From Limosilactobacillus sp. WILCCON 0051 (GTDB taxonomy: Bacteria; Bacillota; Bacilli; Lactobacillales; Lactobacillaceae): a stretch of DNA of 64,000 nt. Below are positions 53,335 to 61,611 of the stretch, piece after piece (position 1 is the stretch's first letter; each line of letters starts with the position of its first letter). Location of the stretch: positions 930,001 to 994,000 of the forward strand of contig NZ_CP154878.1 of assembly GCF_039955095.1 (NCBI RefSeq), in the 5' to 3' direction. The notes under the pieces are model-generated. The model had not been told where the DNA came from and did no database searches. It saw only the letters and a list, made by a program, of their open reading frames with translations. The position numbers and the translations under genes are program-made.

Positions 53335-54042
53335 TTATTCGCTCAGCTGATTTTGTTTGATTTGGCTGCTGGCGCGTTTATGATGCTGGTGGGCACCAAC
53401 TGAAACGAGCGCCAAAATGATGATTAAGACTGCGAAAATCACCAGCTGAGCAAGGTTCTCGCTAAAAATCGCATTGCCGCCAAACGCATAGATAAACGAG
53501 CACGGCAGCATTCCCAGAGCAATCAGGGGCAGCATCTGTGTCGGTGAGACCTTAAGCCGGACTCCCGAGTAGTTGACCAGTGCGTTGGGAATGGCTGGAA
53601 TCATATAACCAATAATCAGGCCAAGGCGGGGATGGGGCTGATTAAGCAGTTTTTGCAGCAGCTGATGCTTCTTAAGCTTTTGTGACAGGTGCACGCGGCT
53701 AAACAGCAAGGCAACTGCCAGATTCCCCAGGATGTTGCCGCTCCAGCTGATCAAAAGGCCGATCCAAGGTCCATAGCAGACGCCGGCCAGAATGCATACC
53801 GCGGCAATCGACATGCCTGGCATCGCGTTAAGCAGTGCGATTACCATCATTAAAAGCAGAAAGTCCTTGGCCCCGTGATCACGAATCATCTTAGTAAGCA
53901 TGACGCGGTGTTCGTGGGTCGGATGCATCAGCAGCTTGATTTCTGGCCAGTAGTCAAAACCGACCTTAATCAAGACGATCATGGCAAAGATGCCGGCCAG
54001 AATCGTCAGCCAGCGACCGTTAAGATGTAGTTTTTGAGGCAT
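53335..54042 (-). CDS. VTT-domain (TVP38/TMEM64/DedA-like) membrane protein
   Basis: The protein is 235 aa with five to six transmembrane segments; family members are linked to lipid transport or scrambling. The VTT core contains LLNAMPGMSIAAVCILAGVC, then GPWIGLLISWSGNILGNLAV, and the downstream RLGLIIGYMIPAIPNALVNY. The acidic/basic conserved GxxG and PxxPN features are in place. Adjacent to the DUF2075 gene, 22 bases upstream in the same direction, so the two may be cotranscribed. Confidence 0.85.
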   Translation of the reverse strand: MPQKLHLNGRWLTILAGIFAMIVLIKVGFDYWPEIKLLMHPTHEHRVMLTKMIRDHGAKDFLLLMMVIALLNAMPGMSIAAVCILAGVCYGPWIGLLISWSGNILGNLAVALLFSRVHLSQKLKKHQLLQKLLNQPHPRLGLIIGYMIPAIPNALVNYSGVRLKVSPTQMLPLIALGMLPCSFIYAFGGNAIFSENLAQLVIFAVLIIILALVSVGAHQHHKRASSQIKQNQLSE

Positions 54043-54064
54043 CGGGGCATCTTCTTTCTATCGG

Positions 54065-55285
54065 TTAAGCGTTTGTTGCCTGGCTCAGCTCAAAAAGCGT
54101 TTGACGCAGCAGCGGATCATGAGCATACAGATAGGTGCCTTTAACGCCGCGCTTTAAGATTACGTTTAAAGCATTTAGGATCATTCGCTTCTCATAATGA
54201 ATGATCTGGTCGGGATCCGTCAAGTCAGCACGTTTTTTAAAGGCCTCAGTATCGGTAAAGCGATCCAGATTGACCTGCAGCTGATTGGTACCAGGCTTTT
54301 GGCTGATTACTGGTCCAATGATGATGCCGGCATAATTGAGATCAAAACCCTGGCAGGTATAGATTGAACCGACCTCGTCAATGGTTTGCGGCAGCTCAGC
54401 CCATGGCGTGGCGGTAAAGTTGTACTGGTCCCAAGGCATTTTAAAGTCGCCTTCACAGATATAGTGCTTGCCGCCATCCAAAGTTGAGGGATAGCCAGAC
54501 GTTGAGAGAATTCTGGACAGGCCGACTTCTTGGTTGCGCTTGACGATCAGCTGCCGCATCTTTTCTGCATCGTTAAAAATACGAAAATCATAGTGATCGC
54601 AAGCGTTTTTAGGCAGGGGCTCAATCAAGCCGTTGGTCAGCTGGTTGAACCAGGCAATCAGATCATCAGAAGCCGTCATGCGAAACTGATGCTTGAGCTG
54701 ATAGCTTTGGTGTGGATAAGGCGCGATCAGCTCATTTAAGCGATCCAAAGTCCAAAAGCTCTTCATGCGCAGAACCTGATACTGATCAAATACCAAAATA
54801 ACGACCTTAGCGCGCTTAATGATCTCAAGCAGCTGATTTTCGTGGTAGAAATTATTATAGTGATCAGGTTTGCTTAACAACAGATGCGCCTCGTCAATGA
54901 CTACGATATCGGCACTGGCGTTGTTTTTGTCCAGCTGATTGATAAACGAGGTTGGCCGCTGATAGTCTTTTTTTAGCAAAGTTTTGATTGGTCCGGCAAT
55001 CTGCTTGTAGACTTTGAGGACTTCTGGATGGTTGACCAAAAAATAGTTGTGCGTACCGTAAAAAGGACTGTCTGACTGACCCCGGGCGGCCTGCTGCAGA
55101 CGAGCAAACAGGTGCGACAAGACGACGCTCTTACCGGTGCCGGCATCACCCAGAATCGTGTAGACTGCGGGAAAGTTCTGCGTTAAGTGCTGCTTGGCAA
55201 ACAAAATCACCTCATCGACCAGCTGAGACTGTTCATTGGTCAGGGTTTTAAATGGTGACAGCTTTTCGATGGCTTGGTTTGACAA
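54065..55285 (-). CDS. DUF2075 (Schlafen group-3-like) ATPase/helicase-type protein
   Basis: Cytoplasmic superfamily-1-like NTPase, 406 aa. Walker A YTILGDAGTGKSVVL (about residues 43-57), Walker B DIVVIDEAHLLLS, an HQFRM motif-IV-like stretch and GSIYTCQGFDLNYAGIIIGP as motif V/VI. No nuclease domain is visible, whereas many DUF2075 proteins carry one. Such proteins are often in defence or mobile contexts, but this copy lies next to housekeeping genes. AAGGAGAAG precedes ATG. The gene borders the AT-rich segment at 55.3-58.6 kb. Confidence 0.85.
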   Translation of the reverse strand: MSNQAIEKLSPFKTLTNEQSQLVDEVILFAKQHLTQNFPAVYTILGDAGTGKSVVLSHLFARLQQAARGQSDSPFYGTHNYFLVNHPEVLKVYKQIAGPIKTLLKKDYQRPTSFINQLDKNNASADIVVIDEAHLLLSKPDHYNNFYHENQLLEIIKRAKVVILVFDQYQVLRMKSFWTLDRLNELIAPYPHQSYQLKHQFRMTASDDLIAWFNQLTNGLIEPLPKNACDHYDFRIFNDAEKMRQLIVKRNQEVGLSRILSTSGYPSTLDGGKHYICEGDFKMPWDQYNFTATPWAELPQTIDEVGSIYTCQGFDLNYAGIIIGPVISQKPGTNQLQVNLDRFTDTEAFKKRADLTDPDQIIHYEKRMILNALNVILKRGVKGTYLYAHDPLLRQTLFELSQATNA

Positions 55286-55531
55286 TCCTACTTCTCCTTT
55301 CTAAAGCAATGCTTACTTAATGTTACGAATCTTTTTGGTTGCCGTCAAATTAAAGGATTTATGATGCAATTAGAATAGCATAGAAATATTCTCGGGAGAA
55401 AAAATGATCAGAAGTTGATGGTGTCGATGGCAGTCTTAAAATGTATGAAAATGCTGCCTAATATTCAGAATCGATCGATAAATATCATCAAATCGTATTA
55501 AGAGTCAGTAATATTTTATTTCAAAACTAGA

Positions 55532-55568
55532 TAAAAAAGCCCTCAAAGTTAATCGAAAACTTTGAGGG
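55532..55568 (-). terminator. Orphan terminator on the minus strand
   Basis: On the minus strand CCCTCAAAGTT pairs perfectly over 11 bp with AACTTTGAGGG, then CTTTTTT. No minus-strand gene lies upstream of it within the AT-rich gap 55,286-55,852, so the gene it served has probably been lost or replaced. The remainder of that gap shows only the hairpin at 55,729. Confidence 0.75.
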
Positions 55569-55728
55569 AGTGGATTGAAAGCTATGGAACTATCAGGACG
55601 TTATTGGTTTATAAGAGTAGCTAGTTTGTTGTGTGATTAGTTTTGCTAAATTTTTTATATAAATCAAGGTAAAATACTATTTTTATATTTTAATTTTTTT
55701 TACAATAATAGTAACCACAATAACAATG

Positions 55729-55789
55729 ATCCCACTCCTTTTTCGTTATATCTCGATAACGAATATTAGGGGAGTAGGGATATTTTTTT
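55729..55789 (+). terminator. Terminator/attenuator-like hairpin upstream of rgg
   Basis: Outer stem ATCCCACTCC (55729-55738) with GGAGTAGGGAT (55771-55781, one bulge), inner stem TTCGTTAT (55742-55749) with ATAACGAA (55756-55763), then seven T. It sits 63 bases before the rgg ATG with no gene in front, so it could be an attenuator of rgg or the end of a small RNA. Confidence 0.65.
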
Positions 55790-55852
55790 GTGATTGTATG
55801 AATTATAAGTACAAATGTGGCTTTTTAGCTACAAAATGGAAGGGGAAAACAT

Positions 55853-56725
55853 ATGGAGTTGGATATGTGGGGAAGTACACTATCATCGATTCGCAAAAGC
55901 AAAAATATTCCCATAAATGAAGTAATAGGAGATCATTTGACTCGTTCTGCCTATTCTCGGTTTGCTTCGGGAAAGACAAATACCTCCGTCGATAATTTTG
56001 CTTATATGCTTAATAACCTGCACATTAATTTTGAAGAATTCAACTATATAAAAAATCAATATGAGCCTGATAAATATCAAGCATTATTGAAAAAAGCGCA
56101 AATAGCAACGCATCAGCATGATCTTGCTCAATTGGAGGAGATTATGAATAAGTTTAAAAGCTACGCGGAAATAACGAGTGAAACAGAGCCTCTTCACCTG
56201 TATTGCATCGTTAAGCTTACGATTGATAGGCTTTCAAAGATGCCTTATGATGCAAAAGCTAAAAAGATTATTACGACTTATCTGACAAAATGTGAGACAT
56301 GGTCACATTATGAAATACTGCTCTTTAATAATGTCATGTTTATCTTTGATCTTGAGCTTATCAACATCATGAAAAAGAGGGTCCTTCACAATTTAGAAAA
56401 GTACCAAAACTTAAGATCTTATGGAAGCGAAAGTTTTAGAGTGCTGATAAACATTTTTACTTTGTTTTTAGATAACAAGCAGATTAAAGAGGCTTTGATT
56501 TTAGACAATGAGATTGATGAATTTCCGCTTAGGGCAGATATGTTTTTTGAACAAATCCTAAAGATGTATTTTAAAGGGGTGCTTAACTTGATTCAGACCA
56601 AAAATCAGCAAAATGAGGATTTGGTAATGAGTCTGCAGATTCTAAAAACACTAAGTGAAAAAGACTATTATATTTCGTTTAGCGCATATCTATCCCAAAT
56701 TAAGCGAATCTACGAGCTTGATTAG
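55853..56725 (+). CDS. rgg: Rgg/GadR/MutR family transcriptional regulator
   Basis: The protein is 290 aa. An N-terminal helix-turn-helix (about residues 8-60: STLSSIRKSKNIPINEVIGD then LTRSAYSRFASGKTNTSVDN) is followed by a helical TPR-like peptide-binding region. Rgg proteins often respond to short secreted peptides encoded next to them; no convincing hydrophobic peptide gene was found within 500 bases. ATG at 55,853 follows AAGGGG. AT-rich relative to the window, like its neighbours up to 58.6 kb, consistent with acquisition. Possible targets are the ABC remnant and flippase that follow. Confidence 0.88.
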   Translation: MELDMWGSTLSSIRKSKNIPINEVIGDHLTRSAYSRFASGKTNTSVDNFAYMLNNLHINFEEFNYIKNQYEPDKYQALLKKAQIATHQHDLAQLEEIMNKFKSYAEITSETEPLHLYCIVKLTIDRLSKMPYDAKAKKIITTYLTKCETWSHYEILLFNNVMFIFDLELINIMKKRVLHNLEKYQNLRSYGSESFRVLINIFTLFLDNKQIKEALILDNEIDEFPLRADMFFEQILKMYFKGVLNLIQTKNQQNEDLVMSLQILKTLSEKDYYISFSAYLSQIKRIYELD

Positions 56726-56734
56726 ACTATTTTG

Positions 56735-56790
56735 TTGCATAAAAGCTCCATTTACGGAAAATATGCTCATTTTTACGTGTTTTTTTAAAG
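56735..56790 (+). repeat. Dispersed repeat, copy 3 (divergent)
   Basis: Shares TTGCATAAAAG, a GGAAAAT core, TTACGTGTTTTTTT and AAAG with the copy at 22,662, but the internal part has drifted. Weakest of the three copies. Confidence 0.35.
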
Positions 56791-56819
56791 TTAAACTATC
56801 ATCATAAAGTATTGCCTAA

Positions 56820-56975
56820 AACCTTCCTCAGTCTCAATTAAATAAAGCTGGGAATGCCATTGCTGAAAAATCAGATCAAGTACTGCTGCTTCGAAATGGA
56901 AAATTGGCAGGTGTGGGAACACATGCTGAGCTGCTTGAAAACAATAGTTATTATCAGCAATTAAATCAAAGGTAA
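56820..56975 (+). pseudogene. C-terminal remnant of an ABC exporter ATPase
   Basis: An open stretch ending at TAA 56,973-56,975 reads SDQVLLLRNGKLAGVGTHAE and then LLENNSYYQQLNQR. This is the end of the nucleotide-binding domain of an ABC exporter, after the H-loop. Everything upstream (Walker A, signature, Walker B) is missing, and a stop precedes it at 56,817-56,819. It marks a deletion: an ABC transporter gene once stood between rgg and the flippase. Confidence 0.8.
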
Positions 56976-56993
56976 GGATACGGTGAATCGTTG

Positions 56994-58592
56994 ATGAACA
57001 AAAAGATATTATCTGGGGCTTTTTGGCTTTCTGTCGGCAATATTCTTTCACGAATCTTAGGAATAATCTATTTGATTCCTTGGATTATGATGATCGGCAA
57101 TGATAATATTTCTGCAGCGCAGGCATTATTTAATAGTGCCTATACTCCATATGCATTGTTTATATCGTTAGGTACTGCTGGTTTTCCTTCTGCAATCGCC
57201 AGACGCGTCGCTTTTTATAACAGTAATGAACAATACAAAGAAAGCAATGCACTTCTTAAGTCTGGATTGCTTTTAATGGGAATATCTGGGATGCTTTGCG
57301 CAATTATTTTGTTTATTATTGCCCCATTAATTGCAAAAAGCAGTCCAGTGGCATCATCATCAGAGGCAACTCGTGCAATTAGAATTGTGGCTCCTGCCTT
57401 AGCATTGATTCCATTAATGAGTGCTATTAGAGGGTGGTTTCAAGGAAATCAGGATTTGAAGCCATTTGGACTATCACAAGTTATTGAACAGTTTGTTCGG
57501 GTTTTATTTATTTTAGGTTCAACATACCTAGTTATTTATGTACTGCGTTTAAACTTTAATGTGGCAGTAGAAACAAGTATTTTTGCAGCTTTTATTGGTG
57601 CTTTCAGTGGCTTGATATACCTAGCCTTATATTTCCGTAAAAACTATTATGCAGATTTTTCATGGAAGCTTGATTCTGAAGAAATTCTACAGACATGTCG
57701 ATTGATAAAAATTACTTTTTATGAATCAATTCCTTTTCTATTGGTCGGTTCCGGGATAACGCTTACACAGCTTGTTGATCAAGTCTATTTTAAACAAATA
57801 TTGAACAGCTTATTAGGCATCTCACTTGTAAAAACACAATATATATATACCTTGTTTTCTGCAAATCCTAGTAAGATAACTACCGTAGTAATCGCTTTGG
57901 CAACTGCAATTTCTGAAACTAGTCTGCCAATGTTGGCTGCAAAAAGAACTGAGAAGGCAGAAATATTAGAAATACTGTCGAAAAACATGGAATATCTTTT
58001 TATTTTTTTGCTGCCTATCGTTACGCTATTGGTAAGTCTTGCCTATGAGATAAACTTTATTTTTTATAGTAAGAGTGTTCAAGGCGGTGTGTATTTGCAA
58101 ATGAATTTAATTCAATCCTTGATCATGGCTATCAGTATTGATTTTCTGACCTTATTACAAGCACTTAGATATAGTAAAAAAGCTATGACCTATATGAGTA
58201 TTGGGCTGTTGATCAAACTGCTGTTACAATTTCCGCTGGTGTATTTCTTTCAAGGACAAGGTGCCATAATTGCAACTGATATTGCGTTTATTTATATTTG
58301 TATCTTTGCTTATCGGCAAATCGCGCAGGCTTTTGGTGTTAGGATAAAGCGTGATTTTTCAATAATTTTAATTAACCTGGTTTTTTTTATTCTTTCAATG
58401 TTCACTTACCAATTTTCATCAAGGATATTCAATACAGCCAACAAGATCGATGCTTTTATGTTTTCAGCAATTTTCAGCATCATACTGATAAGCATCTATA
58501 TTCTTTTGTTAGACTTTAGTGATATAACCTACAAAAGTTTCGGCCGTTACCTAATAATCAAAAAGTACGTTCCACGACATTCTAAATTTTAA
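56994..58592 (+). CDS. Polysaccharide flippase-type membrane protein (MOP superfamily, SpoVB/MurJ-like)
   Basis: About 532 aa with roughly 14 transmembrane segments. It opens KKILSGAFWLSVGNILSRIL, the usual start of the Wzx/SpoVB/MurJ family. SAIRGWFQGNQDLKPFGLSQ is a family loop, and SNPSK/TTVVIALATAISETSLP lies between helices 7 and 8. It probably flips a lipid-linked saccharide; as sole MurJ-like gene in the window it could serve peptidoglycan or an exopolysaccharide. No glycosyltransferases are adjacent. ATG at 56,994 is preceded by GGTG eight bases upstream (TTG at 56,991 is an alternative). AT-rich, with AAA/ATT codon preference unlike the flanks. Confidence 0.85.
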   Translation: MNKKILSGAFWLSVGNILSRILGIIYLIPWIMMIGNDNISAAQALFNSAYTPYALFISLGTAGFPSAIARRVAFYNSNEQYKESNALLKSGLLLMGISGMLCAIILFIIAPLIAKSSPVASSSEATRAIRIVAPALALIPLMSAIRGWFQGNQDLKPFGLSQVIEQFVRVLFILGSTYLVIYVLRLNFNVAVETSIFAAFIGAFSGLIYLALYFRKNYYADFSWKLDSEEILQTCRLIKITFYESIPFLLVGSGITLTQLVDQVYFKQILNSLLGISLVKTQYIYTLFSANPSKITTVVIALATAISETSLPMLAAKRTEKAEILEILSKNMEYLFIFLLPIVTLLVSLAYEINFIFYSKSVQGGVYLQMNLIQSLIMAISIDFLTLLQALRYSKKAMTYMSIGLLIKLLLQFPLVYFFQGQGAIIATDIAFIYICIFAYRQIAQAFGVRIKRDFSIILINLVFFILSMFTYQFSSRIFNTANKIDAFMFSAIFSIILISIYILLLDFSDITYKSFGRYLIIKKYVPRHSKF

Positions 58593-58753
58593 ATTGCTTT
58601 GAATCATTCGAAAAATTCCAGATTTGCGATTAGTACTCAATTAATACGATTTTCGATTTAAACTTCAGTATTATCAACCGTTTTCTTTATTTCATGAAGT
58701 GTTGTAAAATAGATAGCTAAGAAGATCGTTTGTAAATTTGAGAGGTGGAAGAA

Positions 58754-60535
58754 ATGAATCAACATCCGGATTTCCTGCTGAATGAAGTCAACGAGCCCCA
58801 AGACATCAAATCGATGAACCTGGATCAGCTCAAGGAATTGGCTCAAGAAATGCGGCAGCTGGTACTTGAACGTGACAGTGCAGTCGGCGGGCATGTCGGT
58901 CCCAACCTGGGCGTGATGGAGCTGACGATTGCATTTCATTATGTGTTTGACTCCCCGCACGATAAGGTGATCTGGGACGTCTCGCACCAATGCTACGCGC
59001 ACAAGATGCTGACTGGCCGCAAGCTGGGATTTTTGGATCCTGATCATTATGAGGACGTCAGCGGCTTTACCGATCCAAGCGAAAGCCCGCATGACTTCTT
59101 TAAGGTGGGTCATACTTCCACTTCGATTGCTTTGGCAGTCGGGATGGCGCAGGCTCGTGATCTGGTGAGTCCTGCCAGTCATGAAAACGTGATGGCCGTC
59201 ATTGGCGATGGCTCGCTTTCCGGCGGCTTGGCATTTGAAGGCTTGAACAATGCTGCCAAGCTCAAGAGCAATCTGATCATTCTGGTCAATGACAATCAGA
59301 TGTCGATTGATGAGGATCAGGGCGGCTTGTACCGCGGCTTAAAGGAACTGCGCGATACGCAGGGACAATCAGCCAACAACATCTTTAAGTTCATGGGGCT
59401 GGACTATCGCTACGTGGCAGACGGCAACGATCTAAAGACGATGATCGATGTCTTTAAAGAGATCAAAAACATCGACCACCCAATCGTTTTGCACGTTAAT
59501 ACGCAAAAAGGCAAGGGCTATCAGCCAGCCATCGATGATCAGAAAAAATATCACTGGCGCGCGCCGTTTGACCTGCAGACCGGTGAAAGCAAGCAGACGG
59601 CACCAAAAGAAAGCTACAGCGCGGCCGTGATTGATGAGCTTAATGCCCAGGTTGAAGCCGGCAAGCCGGTTGTGGCCATCAATGCTGCGATTCCAGGCAT
59701 GTTTGACCTGGAACGCTTTAAAGCTGCCCATGCCGAGCGCTATTTTGACGTTGGCATTGCCGAACCCGATTCCGTAACGACGGCAGTGGCCATGGCAGCT
59801 GGCGGCGCGCGGCCCGTTCTGTTTGAGAGCAGCACGTTTTTGCAGCGGGCCTATGATCAACTGGTACATGACGTGGCCTTAAACGAATATCCCATCGTCA
59901 TGATCGTTCGTGGCGGCACGATCTCCTCAGATTCAGCCACGCATCAAGGCACGTTTGACATTTCATACATCAGCAGTCTGCCAAATATTGAGTATCTGGC
60001 GCCAACCAACGTCGAAGAAATGATCTCCATGCTGCGCTGGGCCTTAAAGCAAAACGATACGCCAGTGGTCATCCGGCAGCCGGAACACGAACTGCTGCAC
60101 GGCACGCCTTCCCAAGACAGCTATGCTACGATTGACTATGACATTGCTCATCATGGCAGCGAGGTTGCCATTATGGCCGTGGGCGGTTTCTGGCAGCTGG
60201 GCAAGGAGGTCTGTCGGCAGCTCAAGGAAAAGCTGAATATCGATGCCACCTTGATCAATCCTAAGTCGGTTACCAGCATTGATCAGCGTGATCTGCACTA
60301 TCTGCAAGAGGATCATGATATCGTCGTTACGATTGAGGATGGCAATCTCAGCGGCGGTTTTGGCGAAACGATCGACCGCTACTATGGGCCAACCAACATG
60401 AAGGTCTTAAACTTTGGCGCGCCGCGTGAGTTTGCTGACAACGTGCCGCTGGAAGTACTCTATGAATGGTATCATCTGACGCCGGAACAGATCGTTGATG
60501 ATATCGAACGCGTCGTCCATTCGGCAATTTACTAA
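58754..60535 (+). CDS. dxs: 1-deoxy-D-xylulose-5-phosphate synthase-like transketolase
   Basis: The family condenses pyruvate and glyceraldehyde-3-phosphate with thiamine diphosphate. The protein is 593 aa, slightly short for DXS. The TPP motif is AVIGDGSLSGGLAFEGLNNA (about residues 148-167) with VNDNQMSID; IWDVSHQCYAHKMLTGRK and KVGHTSTSIALAVGMAQ are further landmarks. The pyrimidine domain has VGIAEPDSVTTAVAMAAGGA, with the catalytic Glu. Substitutions occur in the usual GGHFGASLG (here GGHVGPNLG). Lactobacilli typically make isoprenoids by the mevalonate route, and no other MEP gene is nearby; thiamine or pyridoxal supply, or a different acyloin product, is more likely. GAGAGGTGG precedes ATG. 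Confidence 0.88.
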   Translation: MNQHPDFLLNEVNEPQDIKSMNLDQLKELAQEMRQLVLERDSAVGGHVGPNLGVMELTIAFHYVFDSPHDKVIWDVSHQCYAHKMLTGRKLGFLDPDHYEDVSGFTDPSESPHDFFKVGHTSTSIALAVGMAQARDLVSPASHENVMAVIGDGSLSGGLAFEGLNNAAKLKSNLIILVNDNQMSIDEDQGGLYRGLKELRDTQGQSANNIFKFMGLDYRYVADGNDLKTMIDVFKEIKNIDHPIVLHVNTQKGKGYQPAIDDQKKYHWRAPFDLQTGESKQTAPKESYSAAVIDELNAQVEAGKPVVAINAAIPGMFDLERFKAAHAERYFDVGIAEPDSVTTAVAMAAGGARPVLFESSTFLQRAYDQLVHDVALNEYPIVMIVRGGTISSDSATHQGTFDISYISSLPNIEYLAPTNVEEMISMLRWALKQNDTPVVIRQPEHELLHGTPSQDSYATIDYDIAHHGSEVAIMAVGGFWQLGKEVCRQLKEKLNIDATLINPKSVTSIDQRDLHYLQEDHDIVVTIEDGNLSGGFGETIDRYYGPTNMKVLNFGAPREFADNVPLEVLYEWYHLTPEQIVDDIERVVHSAIY

Positions 60536-60544
60536 GCCGTCTGC

Positions 60545-60573
60545 TTGACAATTGGCAAAAAGCATTTTATAGT
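60545..60573 (+). promoter_or_regulatory. Promoter of the proBA operon
   Basis: TTGACA at 60545-60550 and TATAGT at 60568-60573 with exactly 17 bases between. Transcription would start about 60580, just before the T-box leader. Confidence 0.8.
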
Positions 60574-60595
60574 TCAAATAACATCATCGCGAATC

Positions 60596-60761
60596 AATTA
60601 AGGATCGTTCAGAGAATCGCCGGTAGCTGCAAAGGCGAGCAAGCATCCGAAATCCTGTCGCGAGCTGACTACATTGAAATATTTTTTTAAAAGGGTAAAG
60701 CACGTCTTTAAACGAGAATGGTACCGCCGTCACTGGTGTCTCGATTAAGGGCGTGTTTTTT
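60596..60761 (+). promoter_or_regulatory. T-box riboswitch, proline type, upstream of proBA
   Basis: Stem I base: AGGAT (60601-60605) with ATCCT (60652-60656). The specifier position preceding the 3' arm is CCG (60647-60649) followed by A, a proline codon. The distal part CGCCGGTAGCTGCAAAGGCG is T-box-like. The T-box proper is AATGGTACCGC (60717-60727); its TGGT at 60719-60722 can pair with a tRNA ACCA end. Terminator: CACGTCTTTAAACGAG (60701-60716) with CTCGATTAAGGGCGTG (60740-60755), then TTTTTT. Uncharged tRNA-Pro would stabilise the antiterminator and switch proBA on. Confidence 0.85.
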
Positions 60762-60780
60762 GTCTTAACGAGGTAAGCAT

Positions 60781-61611
60781 ATGGAAGCAAAAATGATTCG
60801 GCGGCTGGTCGTCAAGGTAGGGACCAGCAGTCTGGTAATGAAAAACGGGCGGATCAATCTGCCTTCAATTGATCGCTTGGCCTATTCGCTGTCTGCACTG
60901 AACAATGCCGGCTATCAGGTCGTCTTGGTATCTTCGGGGGCCATGGGGGCGGGGCTAGCCAGTCTGAATAAAACGCAGCGGCCGGCAGCCATTGCTGAGC
61001 AGCAGGCGTTGGCATCTTTAGGACAAGTCGAGCTGATGCGCATCTACTCTCAGCGCTTCTTGGACTATCAGACGCGAATAGCGCAGCTTTTGTTGACGCG
61101 CGACAATCTGGAATATCCGCTTAATCGCACCAACGTCTTGAATACGATTGAGGCCCTGCTGCAGCAAAAGATCGTTCCCATTATTAATGAAAACGACCCC
61201 GTTAGTGTCGACGAGCTGGATCATCACACGACCTTCAGCGACAATGATGAGCTTTCGGCTTTAGTAGCCACGCGGATCGGGGCCGACCTGCTGATCGTTT
61301 TGTCGGACATTGATGGTCTGTTTGACGAGGATCCGCACAAAAATGCCGATGCCAAGCTGATTGAAAACGTTGCAGAACTCACTCCGGCAATCAGATTGAG
61401 CGCGACCGGTTCATCAACGCGCTTTGGCACGGGCGGAATGGTTACCAAGCTTAAAGCTGCCGAAACGATTTTAAACGCGGATCGGCAAATGGTTCTGTGC
61501 AATGGTCAGGATCCGCGGGTAATCTTAAAGGTGGTCAATGGTCAGCCAGTTGGCACTCATTTTGGCCGGCATTCAATCAAGCCGTTAGCAACTGACAAGG
61601 AGGAATTTTAA
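60781..61611 (+). CDS. proB: Glutamate 5-kinase
   Basis: First step of proline synthesis: glutamate to gamma-glutamyl phosphate. The protein is 276 aa, the short form with the amino-acid kinase domain and no PUA domain. VVKVGTSSLVMKNGRI (about residues 9-24), VLVSSGAMGAGLASL (about 48-62), INENDPVSVDEL (about 137-148) and GTGGMVTKLKAAETIL mark the domain. Start ATG at 60,781 follows GAGGT; a second ATG at 60,793 is possible. Directly precedes proA, no gap. Regulated by the T-box upstream. Confidence 0.96.
   Translation: MEAKMIRRLVVKVGTSSLVMKNGRINLPSIDRLAYSLSALNNAGYQVVLVSSGAMGAGLASLNKTQRPAAIAEQQALASLGQVELMRIYSQRFLDYQTRIAQLLLTRDNLEYPLNRTNVLNTIEALLQQKIVPIINENDPVSVDELDHHTTFSDNDELSALVATRIGADLLIVLSDIDGLFDEDPHKNADAKLIENVAELTPAIRLSATGSSTRFGTGGMVTKLKAAETILNADRQMVLCNGQDPRVILKVVNGQPVGTHFGRHSIKPLATDKEEF

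Noticed and set aside
55809..55818. cop-box-like TACAAATGTG
   Set aside because: Mismatched last base and far from the CopY-like gene; likely chance in an AT-rich stretch.
55726..55920. Small ORF overlapping the start of rgg, possibly a signalling peptide
   Set aside because: It runs through the terminator hairpin and into rgg in another frame, lacks a convincing ribosome site and a hydrophobic signal pattern.
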